Of a stretch of 43,594 nucleotides of DNA, positions 16,751-24,143 are shown piece by piece. Position 1 is the first letter of the stretch. Every line of letters begins with the position of its first letter. Origin of the DNA: an uncultured Eubacteriales bacterium (GTDB lineage Bacteria > Bacillota > Clostridia > Oscillospirales > Oscillospiraceae). The notes beneath the pieces were generated by a model. It was not told the DNA's origin, ran no database searches, and saw nothing but the letters and a program-made list of their open reading frames with translations. The stretch lies in the NCBI GenBank assembly GCA_900540545.1, contig UQGJ01000017.1:1-43594 (forward strand), written 5' to 3'. The position numbers and the translations under genes were made by a program.

Positions 16751-17050
16751 TTACAGGCCGTCCCAGCGGCAGCGGGACAGGTCCACCCGCCCGTCGGGGG
16801 TGAAGGGGACCCCCTCGGCCTCCAGCAGAGCCCGCTGGACGCCGGGGCCGAAGGCGTGCTCCCGGATAACGCCTTCCTTGCCCATGACCCGGTGGCAGGG
16901 CACGGCGGGGTCGGTGTTGGCGGCCATGGCGTAGCCCACGGCCCGGGACGCCCGGGGAGACCCCGTCATCAGGGCCAGCTGGCCGTAGGTGGCCACCTTG
17001 CCCCGGGGGATGCGGCGGGCCAGTTCATATACCTTATCATAATAGCTCAT
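16751..17050 (-). CDS. Small MGMT-family protein with catalytic-type cysteine
   Basis: A 99-residue protein equal to the DNA-binding domain of O6-alkylguanine-DNA alkyltransferase (Ada/Ogt). It has the helix-turn-helix part RIPRGKVATYGQLALMTG, the arginine-finger region PRASRAVGYAM, and PCHRV. In alkyltransferase-like (ATL) proteins of this size the cysteine is usually Trp or Ala; here it is Cys, so transfer activity is possible. The N-terminal domain of full-length enzymes is absent. ATG 17050 is preferred over an upstream TTG at 17068. No ribosome site precedes it, but TATAAT ends only 6 nt upstream, which suggests a leaderless mRNA. Confidence 0.85.
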   Translation of the reverse strand: MSYYDKVYELARRIPRGKVATYGQLALMTGSPRASRAVGYAMAANTDPAVPCHRVMGKEGVIREHAFGPGVQRALLEAEGVPFTPDGRVDLSRCRWDGL

Positions 17051-17056
17051 GGGGGT

Positions 17057-17062
17057 ATTATA
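17057..17062 (-). promoter_or_regulatory. -10 element placing the transcript start at the MGMT start codon
   Basis: Perfect TATAAT on the minus strand, followed by ACCCCC and then ATG (17050). The predicted start point falls on or next to the A of the ATG. The -35 region (TGTTTC, 18 nt upstream) is poor. Confidence 0.55.
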
Positions 17063-17111
17063 GCACAATTTAGGCGGGATGAAACAGGGGAAATCTCCGC
17101 CGGATGGCGCA

Positions 17112-17145
17112 AAAAATCCGCACCCGTTCCGGGGTGCGGATTTTT
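17112..17145 (-). terminator. Terminator of the PspC gene
   Basis: Stem AAAAATCCGCACCC (17112-17125)/GGGTGCGGATTTTT (17132-17145). It has A-runs and T-runs on both sides, so it can act on both strands. It isolates the MGMT gene from the PspC gene. Confidence 0.88.
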
Positions 17146-17155
17146 CTTTCCCTTT

Positions 17156-17362
17156 TTAGTACCCGGGGTACACGTCGCTCTTCCGGGGCAGGATGATGGC
17201 GGCGGCGATATAGAGGACGATGCCGGTGCCCCACACCAGGGCCAGCGCCGCCCACACCAGGCGGATGATGGTGGGGTCGATATTGAAGTACTCCGCGATG
17301 CCTCCGCATACGCCGGCCAGCATGCCGTGGTCCAGACGATACAGCTTTTTGGGTTCGTTCAT
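17156..17362 (-). CDS. PspC-domain small membrane protein
   Basis: A 68-residue PspC-domain protein. It has KKLYRLDHGMLAGVCGGIAEY, then FNIDPTIIRLVWAALAL, followed by a strongly hydrophobic segment (VLYIAAAIIL) and a short polar tail. In enteric bacteria PspC takes part in the phage-shock response to membrane stress. The minimal Firmicutes versions are of unknown role and often stand alone, as here. ATG 17362 follows AAAGGAG. A weak -10 (TATACT, 17395-17400) is present without a convincing -35. Confidence 0.9.
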   Translation of the reverse strand: MNEPKKLYRLDHGMLAGVCGGIAEYFNIDPTIIRLVWAALALVWGTGIVLYIAAAIILPRKSDVYPGY

Positions 17363-17445
17363 GACGACCGCTCCTTTCTTGTTCCGTTGTCCCTAGTATA
17401 CGGCTGGAATCTTAAAAATACTATCTCACAGAGGTTAAAAAAGAA

Positions 17446-18612
17446 TTAAAGCTCTTCCAGCACGCCCTTCTCGTATTTCAGGCGCTTGACCTCGTTGCGG
17501 GTGCCCTTCTCGATCTCGTCCATCCGCAGCTCCTCGGTGATGGTGGACACCAGGGTGTAGGCCACGCCGTGGCGCTTGGCCCGGCCGGTACGGCCGATGC
17601 GGTGGACGTAGTACTCGTTCTCGTCGGGCACGTCGTAGTTGAACACCACGTCCACGTCGTCGATGTCCAGGCCCCGGGCGGCCACGTCGGTGGCCACCAG
17701 CACCCGCATCTCGCCCTTGCGGAACTTACTCAGGGTCTTTTCCCGGACGGCCTGCTGGATGTCGCCGTGGATGGCCTCGGCGGAGATGCCCTTCATCTTC
17801 AGCAGGCCGGTGAGCCGGTCGGTCATGTTCTTGGTGTTGCAGAAGGCGATGGCCCGCTCGTAATTGCCCGCCTCCAGCAGCTTGGCGGTGATCTCGGCCT
17901 TCACCCCCCGGTCCACGGCGATGCGGTACTGCTGGATGTCGGGCTTGTTCTGGTCGTCGGCCTGGACGGTGATCTCCACCGGGTCCCGCTGGTAGACCCA
18001 GGAGATGTCCATGACCTCCCGGCTGATGGTGGCGGAGAACATGCCCAGGTTTTTGCGGCTCTTGATGCCGTCCAGGATGTGGGTCACGTCCCGGACGAAG
18101 CCCATGTCCAGCATCCGGTCGGCCTCGTCCAGCACCACAGTCTGGACCTTGTCCAGGCGGACGGTGCGCCGCTTCATGTGGTCCATAAGGCGGCCGGGGG
18201 TGGCGACCACGATCTGGGGGTGCTTTTTCAGGGTGGTGATCTGCTTGTCGATGGGGGCGCCGCCGTACAGGCAGACGGTGCGGACCCCCTCCTTGAACTC
18301 GCACAGGTCCTTCAATTCCTCCTGGATCTGGATCGCCAGCTCCCGGGTGGGAGCCAGGACCAGGGCCTGGACGGAGTCGTCCGCCGGGTCCACATGCTCC
18401 ACCATGGGGATGCCGAAGGCGAAGGTCTTGCCGGTGCCGGTGGGGGCCTTGGCGATGACGTCCTTCCAGTCCATGAAATAGGGGATGGCCCCGGCCTGGA
18501 TGGGGGTGGCCTGGACGAAGCCCCGCTTGTCGATGGCCCGCATGATCTCCGGGGACAGGTTCAGCTCCGCGTAGTTGACGGTCTCGTTGACTTGCTCGCC
18601 GTTGATTTCCAT
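17446..18612 (-). CDS. DEAD-box ATP-dependent RNA helicase
   Basis: Core-only DEAD-box helicase of 388 residues, which unwinds RNA duplexes in ribosome assembly or mRNA decay. Motifs in order: Q motif (F-Q-ATPIQ, about 32-39), I APTGTGKT (56-63), Ia PTRELA, Ib TPGRL, II DEAD, III SAT, IV near AIAFCNT, V ATDVAARGLD, VI HRIGRTGR. It lacks the long basic or RNA-binding tail of CshA/DbpA. ATG 18612 has AAAGGA about 11 nt upstream, a rather long spacing. The promoter seems to lie inside the 3' end of the upstream rlmA-type gene, and the leader is structured. Confidence 0.93.
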   Translation of the reverse strand: MEINGEQVNETVNYAELNLSPEIMRAIDKRGFVQATPIQAGAIPYFMDWKDVIAKAPTGTGKTFAFGIPMVEHVDPADDSVQALVLAPTRELAIQIQEELKDLCEFKEGVRTVCLYGGAPIDKQITTLKKHPQIVVATPGRLMDHMKRRTVRLDKVQTVVLDEADRMLDMGFVRDVTHILDGIKSRKNLGMFSATISREVMDISWVYQRDPVEITVQADDQNKPDIQQYRIAVDRGVKAEITAKLLEAGNYERAIAFCNTKNMTDRLTGLLKMKGISAEAIHGDIQQAVREKTLSKFRKGEMRVLVATDVAARGLDIDDVDVVFNYDVPDENEYYVHRIGRTGRAKRHGVAYTLVSTITEELRMDEIEKGTRNEVKRLKYEKGVLEEL

Positions 18613-18637
18613 AGGTGCATGATTCCTTTCTGTTTCA

Positions 18638-18670
18638 GCTTGCCCGATCCAAGGTCTCCCACAGGCAAGC
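18638..18670 (-). promoter_or_regulatory. Stem-loop in the helicase mRNA leader
   Basis: GCTTGCC (18638-18644) pairs with GGCAAGC (18664-18670). A second hairpin, GCCGCC/GGCGGC, lies near 18690-18712. Structured leaders are common before DEAD-box genes that respond to cold; that link is inference here. Confidence 0.5.
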
Positions 18671-18717
18671 GAAACCCCGTTCCGCACCCAAACGCCGCCC
18701 TTCCCGGCGGCGCGACC

Positions 18718-19590
18718 TCAAATCTTCGCCGATAGTGTATCATATCCGGGGCGAACATGCAACGTTTCGTCCTCTTTTTGGAAGATATGGACCCGAAACG
18801 CGGCGGTGATGTCCAAGGCGGGCAGCCGTTCCAGCCGCTCCACGCCCTCCTTGGGGGTTTTCCAGGCGTAGGGGGTCATGCGGAAGAGGTCCATCAGGGC
18901 GGCCCCCTCGGCGCGGAAGCGGGTCTCCACCGGGACCACTTCCTCATAGCGGAATCCGGCGTAGGGGACGGCCTCCTCCCGGTTCTTGTAGGGCCTGTCG
19001 TAGAGCACCTGCTTCAATTCCCACAGGTGGTCCGCCGCCGGGGTGACGTAGAGGAAGGTCCCGCCGGGGCGGAGGACCCGCCGGAACTCGTCCAGGGCCA
19101 GGGGGGAGAAGCAGTTCAGCACCAGGTCCACCGAGGCGTCCGCCACCGGCAGATGGTAGACCGAGGCCACGGCGCATTCCATCCCCGGCGCCCGCCGGGC
19201 CGCCTTCCGCAGGGAGGGCTTGGACAGGTCCACCCCCGCCATATGGGGGGCCCGTCCGGCCCCGGCCAGGGCGGCGTGGACCCCGGCGGTGTAGTACCCC
19301 TCGCCGCAGCCCGCGTCCAGGAGCACGGGGGCCGGGCCGGTGTGTCCCAAAGCCTGTTTACATAATTCCTCCCTCAGTGGGACATAGGCCCCAGTGTCTA
19401 GGAAGCGGCTCCGGGCGGCGGCCATGTCCTTGTCGTCGCCGGGGGCCTTGGAGTGCATCTGGTTGGCGGGGAGGAGGTGGACGTAGCCCTCCCTGGCGAT
19501 GTCAAAGCTGTGCCCGCCGGGGCAGCGGTAAACGCCCCCGCCCCGCTCCAGCCGCGCGGCGCAGAGGGGACAGGTGAACAGGCTGGTCAT
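18718..19590 (-). CDS. rlmA: 23S rRNA (guanine-N1)-methyltransferase, RlmA family
   Basis: SAM-dependent methyltransferase of 290 residues acting on hairpin 35 of 23S rRNA (G745 or G748). The N-terminal zinc-binding motif is FTCPLCAARL...YRCPGGHSFD (about 6-32), followed by the family segment KAPGDDKDMAAARSRFLDTG. The Rossmann fold has LLDAGCGEGYY for SAM binding and GVDLSKPSLRKAARRAP. ATG 19590 follows AAGGAGGTG. The upstream 30 bp carry a small widespread AATTGACAATGG-type repeat. Which of the two guanines is modified cannot be told from sequence. Confidence 0.9.
   Translation of the reverse strand: MTSLFTCPLCAARLERGGGVYRCPGGHSFDIAREGYVHLLPANQMHSKAPGDDKDMAAARSRFLDTGAYVPLREELCKQALGHTGPAPVLLDAGCGEGYYTAGVHAALAGAGRAPHMAGVDLSKPSLRKAARRAPGMECAVASVYHLPVADASVDLVLNCFSPLALDEFRRVLRPGGTFLYVTPAADHLWELKQVLYDRPYKNREEAVPYAGFRYEEVVPVETRFRAEGAALMDLFRMTPYAWKTPKEGVERLERLPALDITAAFRVHIFQKEDETLHVRPGYDTLSAKI
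18734..18762 (-). promoter_or_regulatory. Promoter of the DEAD-box gene, inside the rlmA 3' end
   Basis: Minus strand: -35 TTGCAT (18757-18762), 17-nt spacer, -10 TACACT (18734-18739). An overlapping TATGAT is close by. The leader would be about 115 nt. Confidence 0.6.
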
Positions 19591-19604
19591 AGCGGCACCT
19601 CCTT

Positions 19605-19630
19605 GAATTGAGAATTGACAATGGATAATT
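19605..19630. repeat. AATTGACAATGG-type short repeat
   Basis: GAATTGAGAATTGACAATGG and flanking bases. The reverse complement of much of it occurs again at 29192-29223. This kind of short AT-rich repeat is seen in many genomes. Confidence 0.6.
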
Positions 19631-19659
19631 AAAAATGCCGCCCACGGGGCGGGACGGGG

Positions 19660-20100
19660 GCGGAACGGGGGCGGGCGGCTGATAGCCGCCCCTACATGGT
19701 CACTGCCCCGCAACAACTCCTTGCAACCCCACAACCCCTTGTAGGGGCGGCTATCAGCCGCCCGTGCCGACTCCCAATGGGCACAAGGCCGATTCAAAAC
19801 CACACAGACCTCGTGGCGGCCCGTTTGCACCGATACAAACGCAACTACTATCAAGTTTTGCCGGGTAACAATCGCTCGACGGGCGCGCTGGGCGCGCCGT
19901 TGGTCACGACACGCAACGACCAAACCGGCGAGCAACGACTACCGATGCTTGCTACCTATCGAACCCCGTACCGCCGCCCGGACGTTCTCCGGGGTCCAGG
20001 GGGCGGCGGATAGGGCATTGAAAATGCCCGTGCCGCCCCCTGGTCCTTCTTTCCGTCCCCTTTCTTCGAGAAGAAAGGGGACCCCCCGGAGGGCCTCCGC
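19660..20100 (-). repeat. Composite repeat R4 (partial, minus orientation)
   Basis: Shortened copy lacking end 1 and modules G, F, E and K/C. It holds two D modules facing each other (19673-19695 and 19740-19762), module B with an unusual insert near 19870-19940, the apical stem GGGCATT/AATGCCC (20013-20019 with 20023-20029), and the end-2 hairpin at 20055-20082. End 2 lies 31 bp from the stop of the P-type ATPase gene. The gap 19591-20113 has no gene. Confidence 0.85.
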
Positions 20101-20113
20101 CCCCGGCAGGGGG

Positions 20114-21970
20114 CTATCCCTCCACGCCCCCCGCCTTCAGCGCCCGCATGGCGTTGAGGATGGCGATAACGCTCACCCCCACGTCGGCAAAGACGGCCTC
20201 CCACATGTTGGCATGGCCGGTGGCCCCCAGGGCCAGCACCAGCAGCTTCACCGCCAGGGCGAACACGATGTTCTGCCTGACGATGCCCAGGGTCTTTTTC
20301 GCCACCCGGATGGCGGCGGCGATTTTGGAGGGCTTGTCATCCATGAGGACGATGTCGGCGGCCTCAATGGCGGCGTCGCTCCCCAATCCGCCCATGGCGA
20401 TGCCCAAGTCGGCCCGGGAGAGGACGGGGGCGTCGTTGATGCCGTCGCCCACAAAGGCCAGCTTGCCCTTGCCCGTCTTTTCGTTCAGCAGGGCCTCCAC
20501 CCGGTCCACCTTGTCGGCGGGGAGAAGCTGGGTGTGGACCTCGTCCAGGCCCAGCCGGGCGGCCACGTCCTCGCCCACGGCCTTGGCGTCGCCGGTGAGC
20601 ATGACCGTCTTGCGAACCCCCATGGCCTTCAGGTCGGCGATGGCCTGGGCGGCGTCCTCCTTCACCTCGTCGGAGATGACGATGTGCCCGGCATACACCC
20701 CGTCCACCGCCACATGGACGGTGGTGCCCACCCGGTGGCAGGGGTGCCACTTCACGCCGATGGACTCCATCAGCTTGTCGTTGCCCGCCGCCACCCGGCG
20801 GCCGTCCACCGTGGCTTTCACGCCGTGTCCGGCAATCTCCTCTACCTCGGTGACCCGGCTCTGGTCCAGGTCCGCGTTATAGGCGTCCTTCAGGGAGCGT
20901 GAGATGGGGTGGTCGGAATAACTCTCTGCCAGGGCGGCCAGCTCCAGCAGGTCGTGCTCAGAGAACTGGTCCGGGTGGATGGCGGTGACGTTGAACACCC
21001 CCTTGGTGAGGGTGCCGGTCTTGTCAAAGACCACGATTTCCGTGTCGGCCAGGACTTCCAGATAGTTGCCGCCCTTGACCAGTATCCCCGCCTTGGACGC
21101 CCCGCCGATGCCGCCGAAGAAGGACAGGGGCACCGAAATGACCAGGGCGCAGGGGCAGGAGATGACCAGGAAAATGAGGGCCCGGTTCAGGCTCTCGCCC
21201 CAGGCCATCAGATTCAGTAAAGGGGGCAGGACGGCCAGGACCACGGCGGCCAGAACCACCACGGGGGTGTAGTACCGGGCGAACTTGGTGATGAAGTTCT
21301 CGGCGCGGGCCTTTTTGCTGCTGGCGTTCTCCACCAGGTCCAAAATCTTGGACACGGTGGACTCCTCGAAGGCCCTGGTGACCTGGACCCGCAGCAGGCC
21401 CGACAGGTTCACGCAGCCGGAGATCACGTCGTCGCCGGGCTCGGCCTCCCGGGGGAGGGACTCGCCGGTGAGGGCGGCGGTGTCCACGGTGGACCGGCCC
21501 TCCACCACCACGCCGTCCAGGGGGATACGCTCCCCGGCCTTGACCACGATGATGTCGCCCACGCTTACGTCCTCCGGGTCCACCTGTTCTAACTTGCCGT
21601 CCCGCTCCATGTTGGCGTAGTCGGGGCGGATGTCCATCAGCTCGGTGATGGACTTGCGGGAGCGGTCCACAGCGTAGGACTGGAACAGCTCGCCCACCTG
21701 ATAAAAGAGCATGACGAACACGGCCTCGGGATACTCGCCGGTGGCAAAGGCGCCCACGGTGGCGATGGACATGAGGAAGTTTTCGTCAAAGACCTGCCCG
21801 TGGGCGATGTTCCGCACCGCCCGCCACAGCACGTCCCAGCCGACCACGGCGTAGGGGACCAGAAAGGCCAGCAGCCGGGCCCAGCCCGTCAGGGGCAGCA
21901 GGACGCAGGCCACCAGAAGTGCCGCGCCGGCGAGGATTCGAAAGAGCATCTTTTTCTGCTTTTTACTCAT
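20114..21970 (-). CDS. Zinc/cadmium-type P1B-ATPase without N-terminal metal-binding domain
   Basis: Heavy-metal export pump of 618 residues in the cytoplasmic membrane. It has the actuator motif LTGESLPRE, CPC in TM6 (SCPCALVISVP, about 275), the phosphorylation site DKTGTLTKG (about 315), the P1B-specific HP in YSDHPISRSL, GDGINDAPVL, and C-terminal helices with VKLLV and FADVGVSVIAILNAMRAL, as in ZntA/CadA. The usual N-terminal HMA domain is missing; a separate HMA protein is encoded upstream. ATG 21970 follows AGGAGGT. It is the last gene of the group under the SmtB-like repressor, but repeat R5 separates it from the other members by 717 bp. Confidence 0.93.
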   Translation of the reverse strand: MSKKQKKMLFRILAGAALLVACVLLPLTGWARLLAFLVPYAVVGWDVLWRAVRNIAHGQVFDENFLMSIATVGAFATGEYPEAVFVMLFYQVGELFQSYAVDRSRKSITELMDIRPDYANMERDGKLEQVDPEDVSVGDIIVVKAGERIPLDGVVVEGRSTVDTAALTGESLPREAEPGDDVISGCVNLSGLLRVQVTRAFEESTVSKILDLVENASSKKARAENFITKFARYYTPVVVLAAVVLAVLPPLLNLMAWGESLNRALIFLVISCPCALVISVPLSFFGGIGGASKAGILVKGGNYLEVLADTEIVVFDKTGTLTKGVFNVTAIHPDQFSEHDLLELAALAESYSDHPISRSLKDAYNADLDQSRVTEVEEIAGHGVKATVDGRRVAAGNDKLMESIGVKWHPCHRVGTTVHVAVDGVYAGHIVISDEVKEDAAQAIADLKAMGVRKTVMLTGDAKAVGEDVAARLGLDEVHTQLLPADKVDRVEALLNEKTGKGKLAFVGDGINDAPVLSRADLGIAMGGLGSDAAIEAADIVLMDDKPSKIAAAIRVAKKTLGIVRQNIVFALAVKLLVLALGATGHANMWEAVFADVGVSVIAILNAMRALKAGGVEG

Positions 21971-22007
21971 AGTTGGATACCTCCTGGGAAATTGATCCCC
22001 CCATCCA

Positions 22008-22682
22008 GGGGAGTCGCCTCCGGCGGGGGTCCTCTTTCTCATTTGAGAAAGAGGACGGAAAGAAAACCAGGGCTCCGGCCCTGGACCCATGGGGCGGCGC
22101 CAATGGGGCAAGGCAGTTGAAACCGGCTAGAGGTGACAAGTCTGCCTTCCCGCCCCTGCCCCGGCCGTTACGGCCTAATACGCACTCGGTCACCCTTCAT
22201 GCGCTGGCGCGGCGCGCCTGGCATGGCAATGCCCGGCATAGCTGGTCTATCATCGTGTGGGGCGCGAGAAGGTGAATTGCCCCGAAGGGGCAAGAGAGGC
22301 CACTCTGGAGTGCGACTCGGCGCGCCAACGCACCAACCCCCATGTAGGGGCGGCTATCAGCCGCCCGTGCAGACTCCCAACGGGCAAAATGCCGATTCAA
22401 AAACGCTTCAACCAATGGCGGCTTGTCTGCACTAAGAAAAACGCAACTGTTCCCAAGTTTTTCCGGGGCATGTGCCGAGGGGCGATAGCCGGAGTTGTTC
22501 CAGCGCCAGACCAATACGAGCTGCAACAGCTTTCAAGTCTTGCCAACCAACATAACCCGTACCGCCGCCCGGACGTTCCCCGGGTCCAGGGGGCGGCGGA
22601 TAGGGCCTTGAAAAGGCCCGTAGCCGCCCCCGGTCCTTCTTTCCGTCCCCTTTCTTTGAGAAGAAAGGGGACCCGCCGGAGG
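22008..22682 (-). repeat. Composite repeat R5 (full, minus orientation)
   Basis: Fills the 717-bp gap inside the zinc gene group. End-1 hairpin (arms CCTCTTTCTC/GAGAAAGAGG, 22029-22056), G (CCAGGGC TCCG GCCCTGG), F (GGCCGTTACGGCC), E, K (22259-22326), D, B, the apical stem GGGCCTT/AAGGCCC (22603-22609 with 22613-22619), and the end-2 hairpin (22645-22672). End 2 is 16 bp from the methyltransferase stop. No gene seen. Confidence 0.9.
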
Positions 22683-22687
22683 CATCC

Positions 22688-23299
22688 CTATGCCTTCTCC
22701 AAAACCGCCATCCCCACCGCCATCTTCCCTGGGATGACGCGGACCTCCCGCACGGGCAGCCCCAGGGCTTCGATGAAGTCCCGGTAGCTCTCCCGTGTAA
22801 ACCGGTGCCTGGGGCGGAAACCCAGGATTCGGTATAGGTTGACCAGAATATGATAGCCCATACGGGCCTCGCCCTGCAAAAAGGTGGGCAGGACCAGCAG
22901 TCCGCCGGGGGCGGTCACCCGCCATAGCTCCGCCACCGCCGGGGCCGGGTCGGGCAGCAGGTGCAGCACGTTGGCGGCCACCACCACGCCGAAGCTCCCG
23001 TCCGGGTCCGGCAGATGAAACAGGTCCCGCCGTGCAAAGCCGATGTTGTCCAAGCCCAGCCGGGCCGCCTTGGCTTTGGCCCGATCCAGCATGGGTTGAG
23101 ACAGGTCCGTGCACAGCACCCGCCCCGCCCTGGGGGCCGCGGCCAGAGAGATGGTCCCGGTGCCGGCGGCACATTCCAGCATATGGCAGCCCTCCGAGAC
23201 CAGCGCGGCCACCTCGTCGCGCATCCCCCTCACCGCCGCGCCGTTGGTCCACTCAAAAAAGTCGTAGACTCCTGAGACGCGGTCCCAGAAGGTGGCCAT
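22688..23299 (-). CDS. Class I SAM-dependent methyltransferase
   Basis: UbiE/Methyltransf_11-like enzyme of 203 residues with unknown substrate. It starts ATFWDRVSGVYDFFEW, has the SAM-binding motif I MLECAAGTGTISLAAA (about 40-54), the acidic motif II CTDLSQPMLDRA, and AANVLHLLPDP before the post-I region. Its ATG overlaps the stop of the HMA gene in TAATG, a sign of translational coupling, so it belongs to the metal-resistance operon. Methyltransferases of this kind next to metal-transport genes are seen in other Clostridia, but no metal-related activity is proven. Confidence 0.88.
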   Translation of the reverse strand: MATFWDRVSGVYDFFEWTNGAAVRGMRDEVAALVSEGCHMLECAAGTGTISLAAAPRAGRVLCTDLSQPMLDRAKAKAARLGLDNIGFARRDLFHLPDPDGSFGVVVAANVLHLLPDPAPAVAELWRVTAPGGLLVLPTFLQGEARMGYHILVNLYRILGFRPRHRFTRESYRDFIEALGLPVREVRVIPGKMAVGMAVLEKA

Positions 23300-23517
23300 T
23301 ACCGCACGATGGTGCAGTCAGGCTCCACCTTTTTGCACGCCCGGACCACCTCTTCCATGATTTCCTCAAACCGGCCGTCGTCGGCCTCAATGGTCAGCTT
23401 CTGGGTCATAAAGCTGACAGTGGCGTCGGTGACGCCGTCCAGCTTTTTGATGGCCTCCTCCATCTTGGCGGCGCAGTTGGCGCAGTCCAGGTCGGTAAGC
23501 TTGAATTTCTTTTTCAT
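23299..23517 (-). CDS. Stand-alone heavy-metal-associated (HMA) domain protein
   Basis: A 72-residue ferredoxin-like metal-binding protein with metal ligands in DLDCANCAAKMEEAI (Cys at about 11 and 14). The DxDCxxC form is like the N-terminal domains of ZntA/CadA rather than the MxCxxC of copper chaperones. It probably hands metal to, or replaces the missing domain of, the P1B-ATPase. ATG 23517 is chosen; AAAGG lies about 10 nt upstream, and this start gives the normal domain length. A GTG further upstream would add 11 residues. Confidence 0.9.
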   Translation of the reverse strand: MKKKFKLTDLDCANCAAKMEEAIKKLDGVTDATVSFMTQKLTIEADDGRFEEIMEEVVRACKKVEPDCTIVR

Positions 23518-23682
23518 AACATCAAAACCTTTCTCACAATAGACTGTCACGTTGCGAAGCCTCCACGACGGTGTCTAAGCCCCTCCGACTGCGCAAGCCG
23601 GCCTTCGGCGCTTTCAGCGCCTGCGGTCCGTTTGCTCCGCTTCGGGTCTTACCCACCTGTTCCCGGCTTCTCCACGCTTCTT
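23518..23682. other. Gap between arsR-type gene and HMA gene
   Basis: Holds inverted pieces such as GGCGCTTTCAGCGCC near 23609-23623, probably a local hairpin, and the ribosome site of the HMA gene. No terminator with a T-run on the minus strand, so co-transcription is likely. Confidence 0.5.
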
Positions 23683-23979
23683 TTATTCCCCCACGTGCTC
23701 CATGCCCTGGTCCAAAATGGTCCGGACATGGCCGTCGGCCAGGGAGTAGAGGACCGTTTTGCCCTCCCGGCGGTAGCGCACCAGCTTGGACTGCTTCAAC
23801 CCCCGGAGCTGGTGGGAGATGGCCGACTGGGTCATACCCAGCAGGTTGGCGATGTCGTTGACGCACATCTCCGACTCGAACAGGACATACAGGATTTTCA
23901 GCCGCGTGGAGTCCCCGAAGATTTTGAACAGGTCGGCCAGGTCGTACAGGATCTCATCGTCCGGCAGCTTGGTCTCCAT
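23683..23979 (-). CDS. SmtB/CzrA-type zinc-responsive ArsR-family repressor
   Basis: A 98-residue winged-helix repressor that should leave its operator when Zn or Cd binds. The HTH is NDIANLLGMTQSAISHQLRG (41-60) and the wing is VRYRREGKTVLYSL. The C-terminal helix has Asp82-X-His84 and His95-X2-Glu98, the same spacing as the alpha-5 zinc site of SmtB (D-x-H...H-x2-E). Only one Cys (Cys39) is in the alpha-3 region, so an As or Pb/Cd thiolate site is unlikely. ATG 23979 follows AAAGGAGG. It is the first gene of the metal operon and probably represses itself. Confidence 0.93.
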   Translation of the reverse strand: METKLPDDEILYDLADLFKIFGDSTRLKILYVLFESEMCVNDIANLLGMTQSAISHQLRGLKQSKLVRYRREGKTVLYSLADGHVRTILDQGMEHVGE

Positions 23980-24006
23980 ATTCGACCCCTCCTTTCAAAA
24001 TAAACA

Positions 24007-24024
24007 TATGAGCTATTGTTCATA
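24007..24024 (-). promoter_or_regulatory. ArsR/SmtB-type operator
   Basis: Imperfect palindrome TATGAACAATAGCTCATA (minus strand), arms TATGAAC/GCTCATA. It matches the family consensus of TGAACA-type half-sites. It lies directly downstream of the -10, where repressor binding would block transcription. Confidence 0.82.
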
Positions 24025-24028
24025 CGTT

Positions 24029-24057
24029 ATGATACAACGGACCAACCGCCTTGTCAA
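24029..24057 (-). promoter_or_regulatory. Promoter of the metal-efflux operon
   Basis: Minus strand: perfect -35 TTGACA (24052-24057), 17-nt spacer, -10 TATCAT (24029-24034). Confidence 0.88.
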
Positions 24058-24070
24058 GAGGGAAAGGGCC

Positions 24071-24098
24071 TTGTTTTGTGGAAAATTTGTGATATACT
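24071..24098 (+). promoter_or_regulatory. Promoter of the ABC-F gene
   Basis: -35 TTGTTT (24071-24076), 16-nt spacer, -10 TATACT (24093-24098). It is divergent from, and 14 bp away from, the metal-operon promoter. Confidence 0.7.
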
Positions 24099-24143
24099 AT
24101 TTTGGCGCTAATGACATCATATGTTATATATAAGGAGTACGAC

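Noticed and set aside
16751..17050. Alkyltransferase-like (ATL) protein with the cysteine replaced
   Set aside because: The motif is PCHRV, so the catalytic-type cysteine is present.
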